Source: Curvibacter lanceolatus ATCC 14669
GTDB taxonomy: Bacteria; Pseudomonadota; Gammaproteobacteria; Burkholderiales; Burkholderiaceae_C
Length of the DNA stretch: 64,000 nucleotides
Reading direction: 5' to 3'
NCBI RefSeq assembly: GCF_000381265.1
Contig: NZ_KB906275.1
Location: 1-64,000 of the forward strand
Below the pieces are notes generated by a model that saw only the letters and a program-made list of their open reading frames with translations, was not told the origin of the DNA and did no database searches. Below, in pieces: positions 54,846 through 62,834 of this stretch. Each line of letters begins with the position of its first letter. Position 1 is the first letter of the stretch. The translations under genes and the position numbers were made by a program.

Positions 54846-56096
54846 TCAGACAGGCTGCGCTGGATGGGCTGGCGTGCGCTGGCGAGCCTGTGAGAAGCAG
54901 GCCACGGCACAGGCCGCCGTGAGCACGGCCGCCACGGCCAGGCTTTCGTAGCCGGCCCACTTGACCAGGGTGCCGCCCAGCACGGGGCCCAGGGCGGCGC
55001 CGGCCATCATCATGGCCGGGGTGGCGGCCAGGGCCCGGCCGCTGGGGTCGAGCCGGGCCAGCAGGCCGAAGGCAAAGGTGTGGGTGAAGATCATCACCGC
55101 GGCAAACACCGAGGCGGCGGCGGCATAGGGGGCAAACTGCTGGCTTTGGGTGATCACCAGCACCAGCACGGCCTGGGCCAGCGGGCCGCACAGCACCACG
55201 CGCTCGGCCGGCCAGCGCCGTTGCAGCAGCGCGGCCAGGCCGGCGGGCAGCAGGTTGACCAGGCCCAGCGCCACCAGCACCGCATTGACGGCCTGCAGGC
55301 CAAAGCCCCGGTCCATGCCGATGCGCTCCAGAAAGCTGAACATCATGGCCTGCACTACCGCCATGCAGCTGACCCCCAAGGCCCCCAGCCAGACGGCTCG
55401 GCCCAGGGCCACACGGGGGGCTGCGGCCTGGGTGCCCTGCCCTGCCACCGGCAGCGGGCCCCGCACGAGCTGCGGGAACGCCAGCCCGGTGGCCACACAG
55501 GCCACGGCCATGACGCCGGCAAACACCTGGAACAGCAGAGCCCCGCCCAGCTGGGCCAACAGGGGTGGCACCGCCGCAAAGAACAGCACGGCAAACACCC
55601 CCAGCGCGATGCCGACAAAGGCAAACAGCCGGTGCGGGTTGGCGCTGCGCGCAATGGTGCCGTGGGTGCAGCTGAGGGCGGCGGCCGAGGTGACGCCGGC
55701 CAGGACGTGCAGCACGGCCATGGTGGCATAGTCGGTGGTCTGCGACACGCCGGCAAAGGCCAGCGCGGCCAGGCCAAAACCCAGCGCGGCCACCAGCCGC
55801 CCGGGCAGGCGGTGCAGGCGCGGCGCCACGGCCAGGCTGCTGAACACCGCCCCCACCAGGAACAGGGTGGCCAGGCCCCCGGCCTGCTGCGGGTCCAGGT
55901 GGTAGGCCGAGACCAGGGTGCCCACCCAGACCGGCAGGGCCACCAAGTCGAGCATACCGGCGCAGTGCGCCAGCATCAGCGCCAGCCGGGCCGGCCAGCG
56001 CTCGGTGTCGGCCCGTTCTGCAAAAGCGGAAGCAGGAACAGAAGCCGCGGCGGTGGCCGCAGCCGGCGGGCGCGCGGTGGACACCGGCTGGCTCAT
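54846..56096 (-). CDS. Major facilitator superfamily transporter
   Basis: A 416-aa permease with 12 predicted helices after a polar alanine-rich N-terminal stretch of about 40 residues. It lacks the DGxD hallmark of the AAHS family, so its substrate class is open. Placed inside the catabolic operon, it probably imports the substrate or exports an intermediate. Its start overlaps the end of the FAD monooxygenase gene by 4 nt (ATGA). Confidence 0.85.
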   Translation of the reverse strand: MSQPVSTARPPAAATAAASVPASAFAERADTERWPARLALMLAHCAGMLDLVALPVWVGTLVSAYHLDPQQAGGLATLFLVGAVFSSLAVAPRLHRLPGRLVAALGFGLAALAFAGVSQTTDYATMAVLHVLAGVTSAAALSCTHGTIARSANPHRLFAFVGIALGVFAVLFFAAVPPLLAQLGGALLFQVFAGVMAVACVATGLAFPQLVRGPLPVAGQGTQAAAPRVALGRAVWLGALGVSCMAVVQAMMFSFLERIGMDRGFGLQAVNAVLVALGLVNLLPAGLAALLQRRWPAERVVLCGPLAQAVLVLVITQSQQFAPYAAAASVFAAVMIFTHTFAFGLLARLDPSGRALAATPAMMMAGAALGPVLGGTLVKWAGYESLAVAAVLTAACAVACFSQARQRTPAHPAQPV

Positions 56097-57244
56097 ACGG
56101 GCTCCGCCAGGCTCATCAGCGAGGCGCGCATGATGCGCGCGTGTTCGGCCTTGTCGCCGCCCGTGATCTCGATCTCGCCCAGGCGGCCCGAGTTCTCGAC
56201 CACCATGCGGCAGCGCTCCCAGCGCCGGTTCTCAAAGCGTTGCAGGGCGGCGTCCAAGCCGTCGCCGGGCTCCAGCTCCTGGGCCAGCACCAGGGCGTCT
56301 TCGATGCCGATGCAGGCGCCCGAGGCCAGGTGCGGCGTGGTGGCGTGCACGGTGTCGCCGATCAGCACCACCCGGCCCTGGTGCCAGGGGCGCGGCATGA
56401 GCAGGCCTTCGAGGGGGCGGAACACGATCTGCGACTCGGGCGTCAGCAGGCTGCGCAGCTGCTGCACCTGGGGGGCGCTGAAGGGGGCCAGCAAGGCGTC
56501 GAGCAGGCGATAAAAGTCGGCCGGCGGCACGTGGGTGTTGTGCTCGCGGTCTTCGGTCAGGAACAGGTACATCTCGGTCTTGGAGACCGGGTTGACGCCC
56601 ACCTTGATCTTGGGGCCCACCCACATCATGGCGTGGTCCACGCTGTCGGGGCGGGGCAGCACGGCGCGCCACACGGCCTGGCCGCTGTAGCGCGGGGTCG
56701 GGGCCTGCGGGAACACGGCCTGCCGCACCTTGGAGTACAGGCCGTCGGCACCGATGACCAGGTCGTAGCGGCGCTGGCTGCCGTCGGTGAAGCGCACGTC
56801 GACGCCTTCGGCGTCCTGGCGGATCTCGGTGAAGGTGCTGCCCAGAAACACCTGGGTGCCCGAGGCCCGGGTGGCCTCGGCCAGCAGGCGCGCCAGCACG
56901 GGGCGCATGATGGCGCCGCCGCCCGGCACATCGGCCCCGGCGATGCGGGGCGTGGGCAGCAGGGCCAGCGTGGCACCGTTGGGGGCCAGCAGCTCGACAC
57001 CATCCGAGGCATGGCCGACTTGCAGGAAGGGGTCCAGGATGCCCAGTTGCCGGAAGGCCCGCAGGGTGGCGCCACCCAGGCTGATGCCCGCGCCATAGGA
57101 GCGCCAGCCGGGGTCGATCTCGACCAGGTCAACCTGCTGGCCGCGTTTGCGCAGCTCGATGGCGGCCGCCATGCCGGAAAAGCCGCCGCCGATGATCAGG
57201 ATCTTGTGTTGCTGGGACGATGGTTGTGGGTGGGATGGGCTCAT
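56093..57244 (-). CDS. FAD-dependent aromatic monooxygenase (3-hydroxybenzoate 6-hydroxylase/salicylate hydroxylase-like)
   Basis: From the ATG overlapping the Rieske gene stop the product is 383 aa. It shows class A flavoprotein hydroxylase motifs: GxGxxG as IGGGFSGMAAAIEL, the DG motif in DLVIGADGLYSKVR, and the GD motif in VVLIGDTVHATTPHLASG. Such enzymes use NAD(P)H and O2 to hydroxylate phenolic acids. The neighbouring Rieske protein and extradiol dioxygenase suggest it prepares a catechol-like substrate for ring cleavage. The frame extends 117 codons upstream, but that is the shadow of the Rieske gene. Confidence 0.88.
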   Translation of the reverse strand: MSPSHPQPSSQQHKILIIGGGFSGMAAAIELRKRGQQVDLVEIDPGWRSYGAGISLGGATLRAFRQLGILDPFLQVGHASDGVELLAPNGATLALLPTPRIAGADVPGGGAIMRPVLARLLAEATRASGTQVFLGSTFTEIRQDAEGVDVRFTDGSQRRYDLVIGADGLYSKVRQAVFPQAPTPRYSGQAVWRAVLPRPDSVDHAMMWVGPKIKVGVNPVSKTEMYLFLTEDREHNTHVPPADFYRLLDALLAPFSAPQVQQLRSLLTPESQIVFRPLEGLLMPRPWHQGRVVLIGDTVHATTPHLASGACIGIEDALVLAQELEPGDGLDAALQRFENRRWERCRMVVENSGRLGEIEITGGDKAEHARIMRASLMSLAEPV

Positions 57245-57615
57245 GGGATGTCTCCGTTTTTTGAAATCAGTTGGTGGCGATGCAGGCTCAGCTCGCCCTG
57301 GGGGCTTTGCTCGATGGCCAGCCGCGCCAGGGCCTGCCCCAGGCAGGGGCCCAGGGTGCATTGCCCGGTGGCGATGTCGAACTGTGCGCCATGCGCGTGG
57401 CAGACGATGCTGTCGCCGGCCGCGTTGAGGTAGGCGTCTTTGCGCCAGGCCATGGGCGTGCCGCCGTGGTGGGGGCAGGCATCGCGGTAGGCATGGACCT
57501 GGCCCTGGCGGCGCACCAGCAGCACCGAGTCCTGCCCCTGCTGCAGGGGGTCGAAGCCACGCGAGCTGCCCTCGGGCAGATCGTCCAGGTGGCACAGGCG
57601 GATCCAGGGTGACAC
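57241..57615 (-). CDS. Rieske 2Fe-2S ferredoxin-type protein
   Basis: From a GTG with TGAGGCGAG upstream the product is 124 aa. Rieske ligands are C47-P-H49 (DACPHHGGTP) and C72-H-A-H75. It resembles the small ferredoxins of ring-hydroxylating oxygenases and the Rieske units paired with flavin hydroxylases. No dioxygenase alpha subunit lies in the visible part of the operon, so its electron partner is unknown. The GTG begins 13 bp after the extradiol dioxygenase stop; an ATG farther upstream would overlap that gene without similarity. Confidence 0.82.
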   Translation of the reverse strand: MSPWIRLCHLDDLPEGSSRGFDPLQQGQDSVLLVRRQGQVHAYRDACPHHGGTPMAWRKDAYLNAAGDSIVCHAHGAQFDIATGQCTLGPCLGQALARLAIEQSPQGELSLHRHQLISKNGDIP

Positions 57616-57628
57616 GGTGGCGCTCGCC

Positions 57629-58600
57629 TCAGTGTTCTGCCTGAGCGGAGTGAGCGGCCTGAGCTGCGCCGGGCGGCGGGCCGGAGGGGGCCCATTTCTC
57701 GCGGTGCTGGAACAGGAACAGCTGCGAGGCGTCGGCGCCCATGGGGGTCTCGCGGGCCTGCCATTGGTCGTCGTGCAGGTCCATGTCGGCGTCGTACTCG
57801 ACATGGCAGCCCAGGGGGCTGTTGAAGTACCAGAACCAGTTGGAGCCGAAGCGGTGCCGCCCCGGGCCCCAGAACGACTGGTAGCCCTGGTTGACGAAGC
57901 GCGTGCCGGCCTGCATCAGCTCGGACGGGCCGCCCAGGTGGAAGGTGAAGTGTTCCACCCCCTTCATGAACGGGGGGGTCTGGATCAGGAACAGGGTGTG
58001 GTGGTCCAGCGTGCCGGCGGGGCGCAGAAAGGGGCCCACGCCGGTGAAGCGGTCGGTGCAGCGAAAGCCCAGGCGCTGCACATAGAAGGCCTCAGCCCGG
58101 GCCGCATCGGGCACAAAGTACACCACGTGCGACAGGGTGCGCGGGCGGATGGCGGTGTCGTCGCTGGCCGCCACCTGGTTGGCCGGGCGCTGTGCCGGCG
58201 CACCGGGCGCGTTGACGGTTTCGGCCGGCAGGCCGATGGGGCGGCGCACGCTGAGCTGGAAGCCCAGGGCAAAGCCCATGTCGTCCTGGGTTTCGAGCGA
58301 GCCGTCGGGCAGACGGCGCACCTCGCGGTCGCGGCCCAGTTCAGCGGCAATGGCGTCCAGGGTGGCGGCATCGGCCACGCCGTAGACGGTCTTGCGCAGC
58401 TGGCTGGCCGTGCCCAGGGGGGCGGGCAAGTTGGGGTCGTCACGGCGGGCCAGCACGATGGCCGTGCCGTCCAGGGCTTCAAAGCGGCCGCCATCGGCGT
58501 TCAGCCCGACCGGCTGCAGGCCGTAGTCAGTGAGGTAGCGGCTGCAGGCGGCGAGGTCGTCCACGCCAAAGACCAGGGCATCGGGTCCGATGATGTTCAT
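57629..58600 (-). CDS. Extradiol ring-cleavage dioxygenase, VOC family (BphC-like)
   Basis: The 323-aa protein has two glyoxalase-fold modules. The C-terminal module has the Fe(II) ligands H158 (LSHVVYFVPD), H217 (VEHFTFHLGG) and E269 (CHVEYDAD). The layout fits type I extradiol dioxygenases that cleave catechols next to a hydroxyl. Next to a flavin hydroxylase and an alpha/beta hydrolase, it is the likely meta-cleavage step of the pathway. The substrate is unknown. Confidence 0.88.
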   Translation of the reverse strand: MNIIGPDALVFGVDDLAACSRYLTDYGLQPVGLNADGGRFEALDGTAIVLARRDDPNLPAPLGTASQLRKTVYGVADAATLDAIAAELGRDREVRRLPDGSLETQDDMGFALGFQLSVRRPIGLPAETVNAPGAPAQRPANQVAASDDTAIRPRTLSHVVYFVPDAARAEAFYVQRLGFRCTDRFTGVGPFLRPAGTLDHHTLFLIQTPPFMKGVEHFTFHLGGPSELMQAGTRFVNQGYQSFWGPGRHRFGSNWFWYFNSPLGCHVEYDADMDLHDDQWQARETPMGADASQLFLFQHREKWAPSGPPPGAAQAAHSAQAEH

Positions 58601-58630
58601 GCAATGTCTCCAGAAAAGGGGGCGGTTGAA

Positions 58631-59803
58631 TCAGAGGGGGGTGCCCTGCGCGGTGCGCCCGCCCAGGGTTTCGGCCACCCAGTCGGCGATGTAGGCGCCG
58701 GCGTTGGCCGAGTTGTCGAAGCTCGAGTGCTGCACGCCGCCTTCGCGGTCGGTGAAGACCTTGAGCTCGCGTTGGGGGCTGTTCACCAGCTGCTCGTAGG
58801 TGCGGTGGGCCCAGTGCAGCGGGATCTGCGAATCCTTCTCGCCATGGGTGACCAGGAAGGGCACGCGGATGCGGTCGAGCACGCCGTCCAGGTGCACGTT
58901 CTCGGCGATGCGCATGAAGTCGTCCTGGTCCTTGGCGCCCCAGACCCAGCGCACATGCTCCCAGTAGTGGGGCACGGGCAGGCTGCCCTCGCGGGCCAGG
59001 CGCTTTTTCTGCACGTCGCGCCAGTCGTGGTTGGCGCCCCACACCACGCCGCAGGCAAAGCGCGGCTCGAAGGCCACCGCACGCGGGCAGTAGTAGCCGC
59101 CCAGCGACACGCCTTCGAGGCCGATGCGCCGGGGATCGATGTCGCTGCGGGTTTCCAGCCAGTCCACCACGCGGCTGGCCCAGTGCTCGCTGTCGTAGCG
59201 GGCGGTGAGGCCCTGCAGGCGCAAGGCCTCGCCGGTGCCGGGCTGGTCGATGATCAGCGAGGCCACGCCGCGTTGCGCCAGCCAGGCCGGCAGGCCCACG
59301 CGGTATTTCATCTCCTTGGTCGAGTCCAGACCGTTGACCTGGACCAGGATGGGCGCCGGCCCGGTGACGCCGTGGGCGCGCACGAACAGGCCCGACAGGT
59401 GCTGGCCCTCGTAGGGGATGCGCACGAACTCGCAGTTCTCGCCGGTCAGCTCGACGCCGCGGCGGAAAGTCTGCAGAAACTGATGGTACAGGGCCAGCCG
59501 ACCCTCGCTGCCGTGCGCCAGCAGGCGCTCGGCCGTGATCAGGTAGGTGGCGGCGCGGTTGAGCTTGTCGCCGGCCGAGATCAGCCGGCCACGGGCCTCG
59601 TCTTCGGCGGCCAGTTCGCTGAGCTGGTTGGCCATGCGCACCCAGGTCTCGCGAAAGGCGGCGGTGCCGGCCGCGTCGGGTTGCTTGGCGGCCTCGGTCA
59701 GGGGCGCGCACATGGCCTGGATCTCACCCATGCGGGCGCCCATCTCGATGGCCAGGTTGATGGACAGATCCCAGACGTAGTTGGTGGGGAAGAAACGAAA
59801 CAT
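58631..59803 (-). CDS. Alpha/beta hydrolase (FrsA/2,6-dihydroxypseudooxynicotine hydrolase-like)
   Basis: The 390-aa protein has a long helical N-terminal part (1-125) and a hydrolase core with nucleophile S233 in GLEGVSLGGYY, the strand SLIIDQPGTGEALR, an acid in VTHGEKDSQIP and a histidine in GGVQHSSFDN. The build recalls 2,6-dihydroxypseudooxynicotine hydrolase, which breaks a C-C bond. After an extradiol dioxygenase, a C-C hydrolase for the ring-fission product is expected. The precise reaction is inferred. Confidence 0.86.
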   Translation of the reverse strand: MFRFFPTNYVWDLSINLAIEMGARMGEIQAMCAPLTEAAKQPDAAGTAAFRETWVRMANQLSELAAEDEARGRLISAGDKLNRAATYLITAERLLAHGSEGRLALYHQFLQTFRRGVELTGENCEFVRIPYEGQHLSGLFVRAHGVTGPAPILVQVNGLDSTKEMKYRVGLPAWLAQRGVASLIIDQPGTGEALRLQGLTARYDSEHWASRVVDWLETRSDIDPRRIGLEGVSLGGYYCPRAVAFEPRFACGVVWGANHDWRDVQKKRLAREGSLPVPHYWEHVRWVWGAKDQDDFMRIAENVHLDGVLDRIRVPFLVTHGEKDSQIPLHWAHRTYEQLVNSPQRELKVFTDREGGVQHSSFDNSANAGAYIADWVAETLGGRTAQGTPL

Positions 59804-59844
59804 GCAAGGTCCTCTTCAAAAATGCGGTGGGTGAGCTACCGGGC

Positions 59845-60348
59845 TCAGTGCGCGCCGGGCCCGATGCCCAGGCTGGCAAAGAAGCGGCGGGTGGGCTCGT
59901 CGGCAAAGTCGGGCACGAAGCGGAAGGCCACGATGCGGCCCTGGCGCACGCGCACCTCGTCGGTGCCCAGCGCCCGCTCCACCCCGGCGCGGCGGGTCAG
60001 GGCGCTGCGCAGCTCCAGCGTGGCGCGCACGGTGTCGCCCTGGACCTGGGTGCGCAGCAGGGTGATCTCGCCGGCCTGGCTGAGCACGGTGGCGTCGATG
60101 TACAGCGACAGGCACTGCTTGTTGCTCATCTCGGGGCGGCAGGCCGGGAAGTCGGAGCGCTCGACGTCGTCGGCGATCAGCGCCTCGACGGCCGCCTTGT
60201 CATGCGCCTTGACGGCGGCCAGGTACTGCTGGAACACCTGGTCGGGGGCGGTCTGGGCATGGGCAGCCACGGCAAGGCCGCTCATCAGGGCGGCGGCGAG
60301 CGCCGCGCGCAGGGGGTGGCGGCCGAAGAGCAGGTTGATCAGCTTCAT
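59845..60348 (-). CDS. Exported NTF2-like (SnoaL-fold) protein
   Basis: A 167-aa product with a signal peptide ending near AHAQT (about residue 32) and a single NTF2-like domain (DQVFQQYLAAVKAHDKAAVEALIADDVERSD split over two helices). Two cysteines (C69-type pair in PACRPEMSNKQC) could form a disulfide in the periplasm. Such domains can be enzymes or binding proteins. It lies between the hydrolase and the RND gene in the operon. Function unknown. Confidence 0.75.
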   Translation of the reverse strand: MKLINLLFGRHPLRAALAAALMSGLAVAAHAQTAPDQVFQQYLAAVKAHDKAAVEALIADDVERSDFPACRPEMSNKQCLSLYIDATVLSQAGEITLLRTQVQGDTVRATLELRSALTRRAGVERALGTDEVRVRQGRIVAFRFVPDFADEPTRRFFASLGIGPGAH

Positions 60349-60386
60349 AGGGTCCTTCTTTCGGGTTCAGGTGGTTTCACGCCAGG

Positions 60387-62834
60387 TCAGGCGGTTTGGG
60401 GCGGATTCGCGGCCGGGCCCGTGCCGGGTGTGCCGGGTGTGCCGGGTGTGCCGGATGCGGCGGGGCGCAGCAGAAAGTGGGCAAGTGCGGGCAGCAGCAC
60501 CAGGGCGCCGAGCATGTTCCAGAGGAACATGAAGGCCAGCAGCAGGCCCATGTCGGCCTGGAACTTGATGGGGCTGAACACCCAGGTGACCACCCCGATG
60601 GCCAGGGTGACGCCGGTCAGCATGACCACCTTGCCGGTGAACAGCAGGGCCTGGTAATAGGCCTGCGACAGCGTGGCACCGGCACGCAGCCGGGCCAGGG
60701 TGATGCTGAGGATGTACAGCGCGTAGTCCACCCCGATGCCCACGCCCAGGGCGATCACGGGCAGGGTAGCCACTTTCACGCCCATGCCCAGCCCCACCAT
60801 CAGGGCCTCGGCCAGCACCGAGGTCAGCATCAGGGGCAGCACGGCCACCAGCACGGCGCGCCAGGAGCGGAAGGTGATGAAGCACAGCAGCACCACCGCG
60901 GCATAGACCATGAGCAGCATGTCGTGCCAGGCGCTCTTGACCACGATGTTGGTGGCGGCCTCGATGCCGGCCGAACCTGCGGCCAGCAGAAACTCGCCCT
61001 GCGGGCCGTTGTTGTCGCGGGCGAAGGCCTCGACCTGGGCCACCACGCGGTTCAAGGTGTCGGCCTTGTGGTCGCGCAGGTACACATACACCGTGAGCAG
61101 GCTGCAGGCATCGTTGTAGAGGCCGCGTGGCGCGCCTGCGGTGACGGTGTTGAGCATGTCCTGGTTGGGCAGGAACTCATACCACTTGGGGCTGCCCTCG
61201 TTGAGGCCGGACAGCACGCGGCGGTTCAGCAGCGACAAGGTGTTGGTGGCTTCCACACCCTCGATCTGGCGCAGCTGCCACTCCAGCGCGTCCACCCGGT
61301 TGAGCACGGCGTAGTTGGCACACTGGCCCTCGGGGGTTTTGACCATCACGGCCAGCACATCGCTGGAGGCACCGTAGGCGGCGTTGACGTAGGCCACGTC
61401 GCGGTTGTAGCGGCTGTCGGCGCGCAGCTCGGGGGCGCCGGGGTCCAGGTCGCCGATCTGCAGCCGGGTGCTCCACTGGTAACCGACCGCGGCCAGGGCG
61501 GCGGCCACGGCCAGGGCCGCGAGGGCCCAGCGGCGCTGGGTGAAGCGGTCCAGCAGGGCCCAGGCCGGGTGGCGGGCGGCCCCGGCGGCATCGGCCAGCT
61601 CGCTGCGCAGGCTGCGCTCGGCTGCGGCCTGGCTGACGCCGGTGTAGCTGAGCAGAATGGGCAGCAGGATCAGGTTGGTGAAGATCAGCATGGCCACGCC
61701 CAGCGAGGCGGCGATGGCCAGCTCACGGATCACCTGGATGTCGATGACCAGCAGCACGGCAAAGCCCACGGCGTCGGCCAGCAAGGCGGTGAGGCCGGCG
61801 AGGAACAGCCTGCGGAAGGTGAAGCGGGCGGCCACCAGCGGGGGGATGCCGCGCCCGATGTCCTGCATGATGCCGTTCATCTTCTGGGCGCCATGGCTCA
61901 TGCCGATGGCGAACACCAGAAAGGGCACCAGGATGGAGTACGGATCCAGCGCATAGCCCAGGGTGGGCAGCAGGCCCAGTTGCCACACCACGGCCACCAG
62001 CGAGGCCAGCACCACCAGGGCGGTGGAGCGCACGCAGCGGGTGAAGCCATACACCATGCCGGCAGCAATGAGCACGGCCAGGGCGAAGAAGACCAGCACC
62101 ATGCGCACCCCGGCAATGAGGTCGCCGACGATCTTGGCAAAGCCCGTGATGTGCAGCGTGACGCCACGGCCCTCGTACTTGGTGCGCAAGGCCTCCAGGC
62201 GCTCGGAGAGCGCGGTGTAGTCCAGGCGCCGGCCGTCGGGGTCGCGCTCCAGCAGGGGCACGTACAAGGCGGTGGAGCGGCCATCGAGCGCCACCACCTG
62301 GCCCTGCTCGCCCGAGCGGGCGATGTTGGCCGCCAGCTGCTGCAGGCTGGCGGGCGAGCCGTCGTAGCCATCTGGGATCACGGGGCCGCCTTCCAGCCCG
62401 TCTTCGGTCACGCCGACCCAGCGGGTGCTGGGGGTCCAGAGTGACTTCATCTGGGTGCGGGCCACGCCGGGGATCAGGAACACCTCGTCGCTGATCTGGC
62501 GCAGGGTCTCCAGGTAGGCGGGGTCGTACAGGCTGCTGCCGCGCTCGTTGGCCACGACGATGCGCACCGCATTGCCCAGGCCGCTGAGCTCACCCTGGTG
62601 CTGCAGGTAGTTCTGGACATAGGGGTGGCTGGCGGGAATGGTCTTTTCGAAGCTGGCGTTGAGCTGCAGGCGCGTGGCCTGCCAGCCCAGCACCACGGTG
62701 GCCAGCGCACAGAGCAGGACCACCCACAGGCGGTTGTTGAACAGCAGGCGCTCGATGGCCGAGCCCGAGCGGGCATCGAAATCGGCCTGGGCCGGCGGGC
62801 TGGCCTGAGACAGGGAAGGGGCGATGGCGCTCAT
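60387..62834 (-). CDS. RND-superfamily transporter (MMPL/HpnN-like)
   Basis: The 815-aa protein has the RND topology: one N-terminal helix, a large periplasmic loop, five helices, a second periplasmic loop and five more helices. Acidic residues are visible in helix 4-like GVGIGVDYALYIL and GMSHGAQ. It resembles hopanoid/lipid-type RND carriers more than AcrB. In many Burkholderiales such a gene pairs with a YCF48-like gene and outer-membrane proteins near aromatic or steroid catabolism genes (recollection, not checked). The C-terminal TPG repeats are odd. It overlaps the propeller gene by 4 nt. Confidence 0.88.
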   Translation of the reverse strand: MSAIAPSLSQASPPAQADFDARSGSAIERLLFNNRLWVVLLCALATVVLGWQATRLQLNASFEKTIPASHPYVQNYLQHQGELSGLGNAVRIVVANERGSSLYDPAYLETLRQISDEVFLIPGVARTQMKSLWTPSTRWVGVTEDGLEGGPVIPDGYDGSPASLQQLAANIARSGEQGQVVALDGRSTALYVPLLERDPDGRRLDYTALSERLEALRTKYEGRGVTLHITGFAKIVGDLIAGVRMVLVFFALAVLIAAGMVYGFTRCVRSTALVVLASLVAVVWQLGLLPTLGYALDPYSILVPFLVFAIGMSHGAQKMNGIMQDIGRGIPPLVAARFTFRRLFLAGLTALLADAVGFAVLLVIDIQVIRELAIAASLGVAMLIFTNLILLPILLSYTGVSQAAAERSLRSELADAAGAARHPAWALLDRFTQRRWALAALAVAAALAAVGYQWSTRLQIGDLDPGAPELRADSRYNRDVAYVNAAYGASSDVLAVMVKTPEGQCANYAVLNRVDALEWQLRQIEGVEATNTLSLLNRRVLSGLNEGSPKWYEFLPNQDMLNTVTAGAPRGLYNDACSLLTVYVYLRDHKADTLNRVVAQVEAFARDNNGPQGEFLLAAGSAGIEAATNIVVKSAWHDMLLMVYAAVVLLCFITFRSWRAVLVAVLPLMLTSVLAEALMVGLGMGVKVATLPVIALGVGIGVDYALYILSITLARLRAGATLSQAYYQALLFTGKVVMLTGVTLAIGVVTWVFSPIKFQADMGLLLAFMFLWNMLGALVLLPALAHFLLRPAASGTPGTPGTPGTGPAANPPQTA
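60421..60456 (+). repeat. Four tandem 9-bp repeats in the RND gene
   Basis: GTGCCGGGT is repeated four times (the last copy ends GAT). On the minus strand it encodes a TPG-TPG-TPG tail segment. Period nine keeps the frame, so copy number may vary without truncating the protein. Confidence 0.85.

Noticed and set aside
57617-60532. 971-codon plus-strand frame opposite the ring-cleavage genes
   Set aside because: Antisense translation without family similarity, while the minus strand carries extradiol dioxygenase and hydrolase motifs.
60396-62444. 682-codon plus-strand frame opposite the RND gene
   Set aside because: Q/H/G-rich shadow translation; RND topology is clear on the minus strand.
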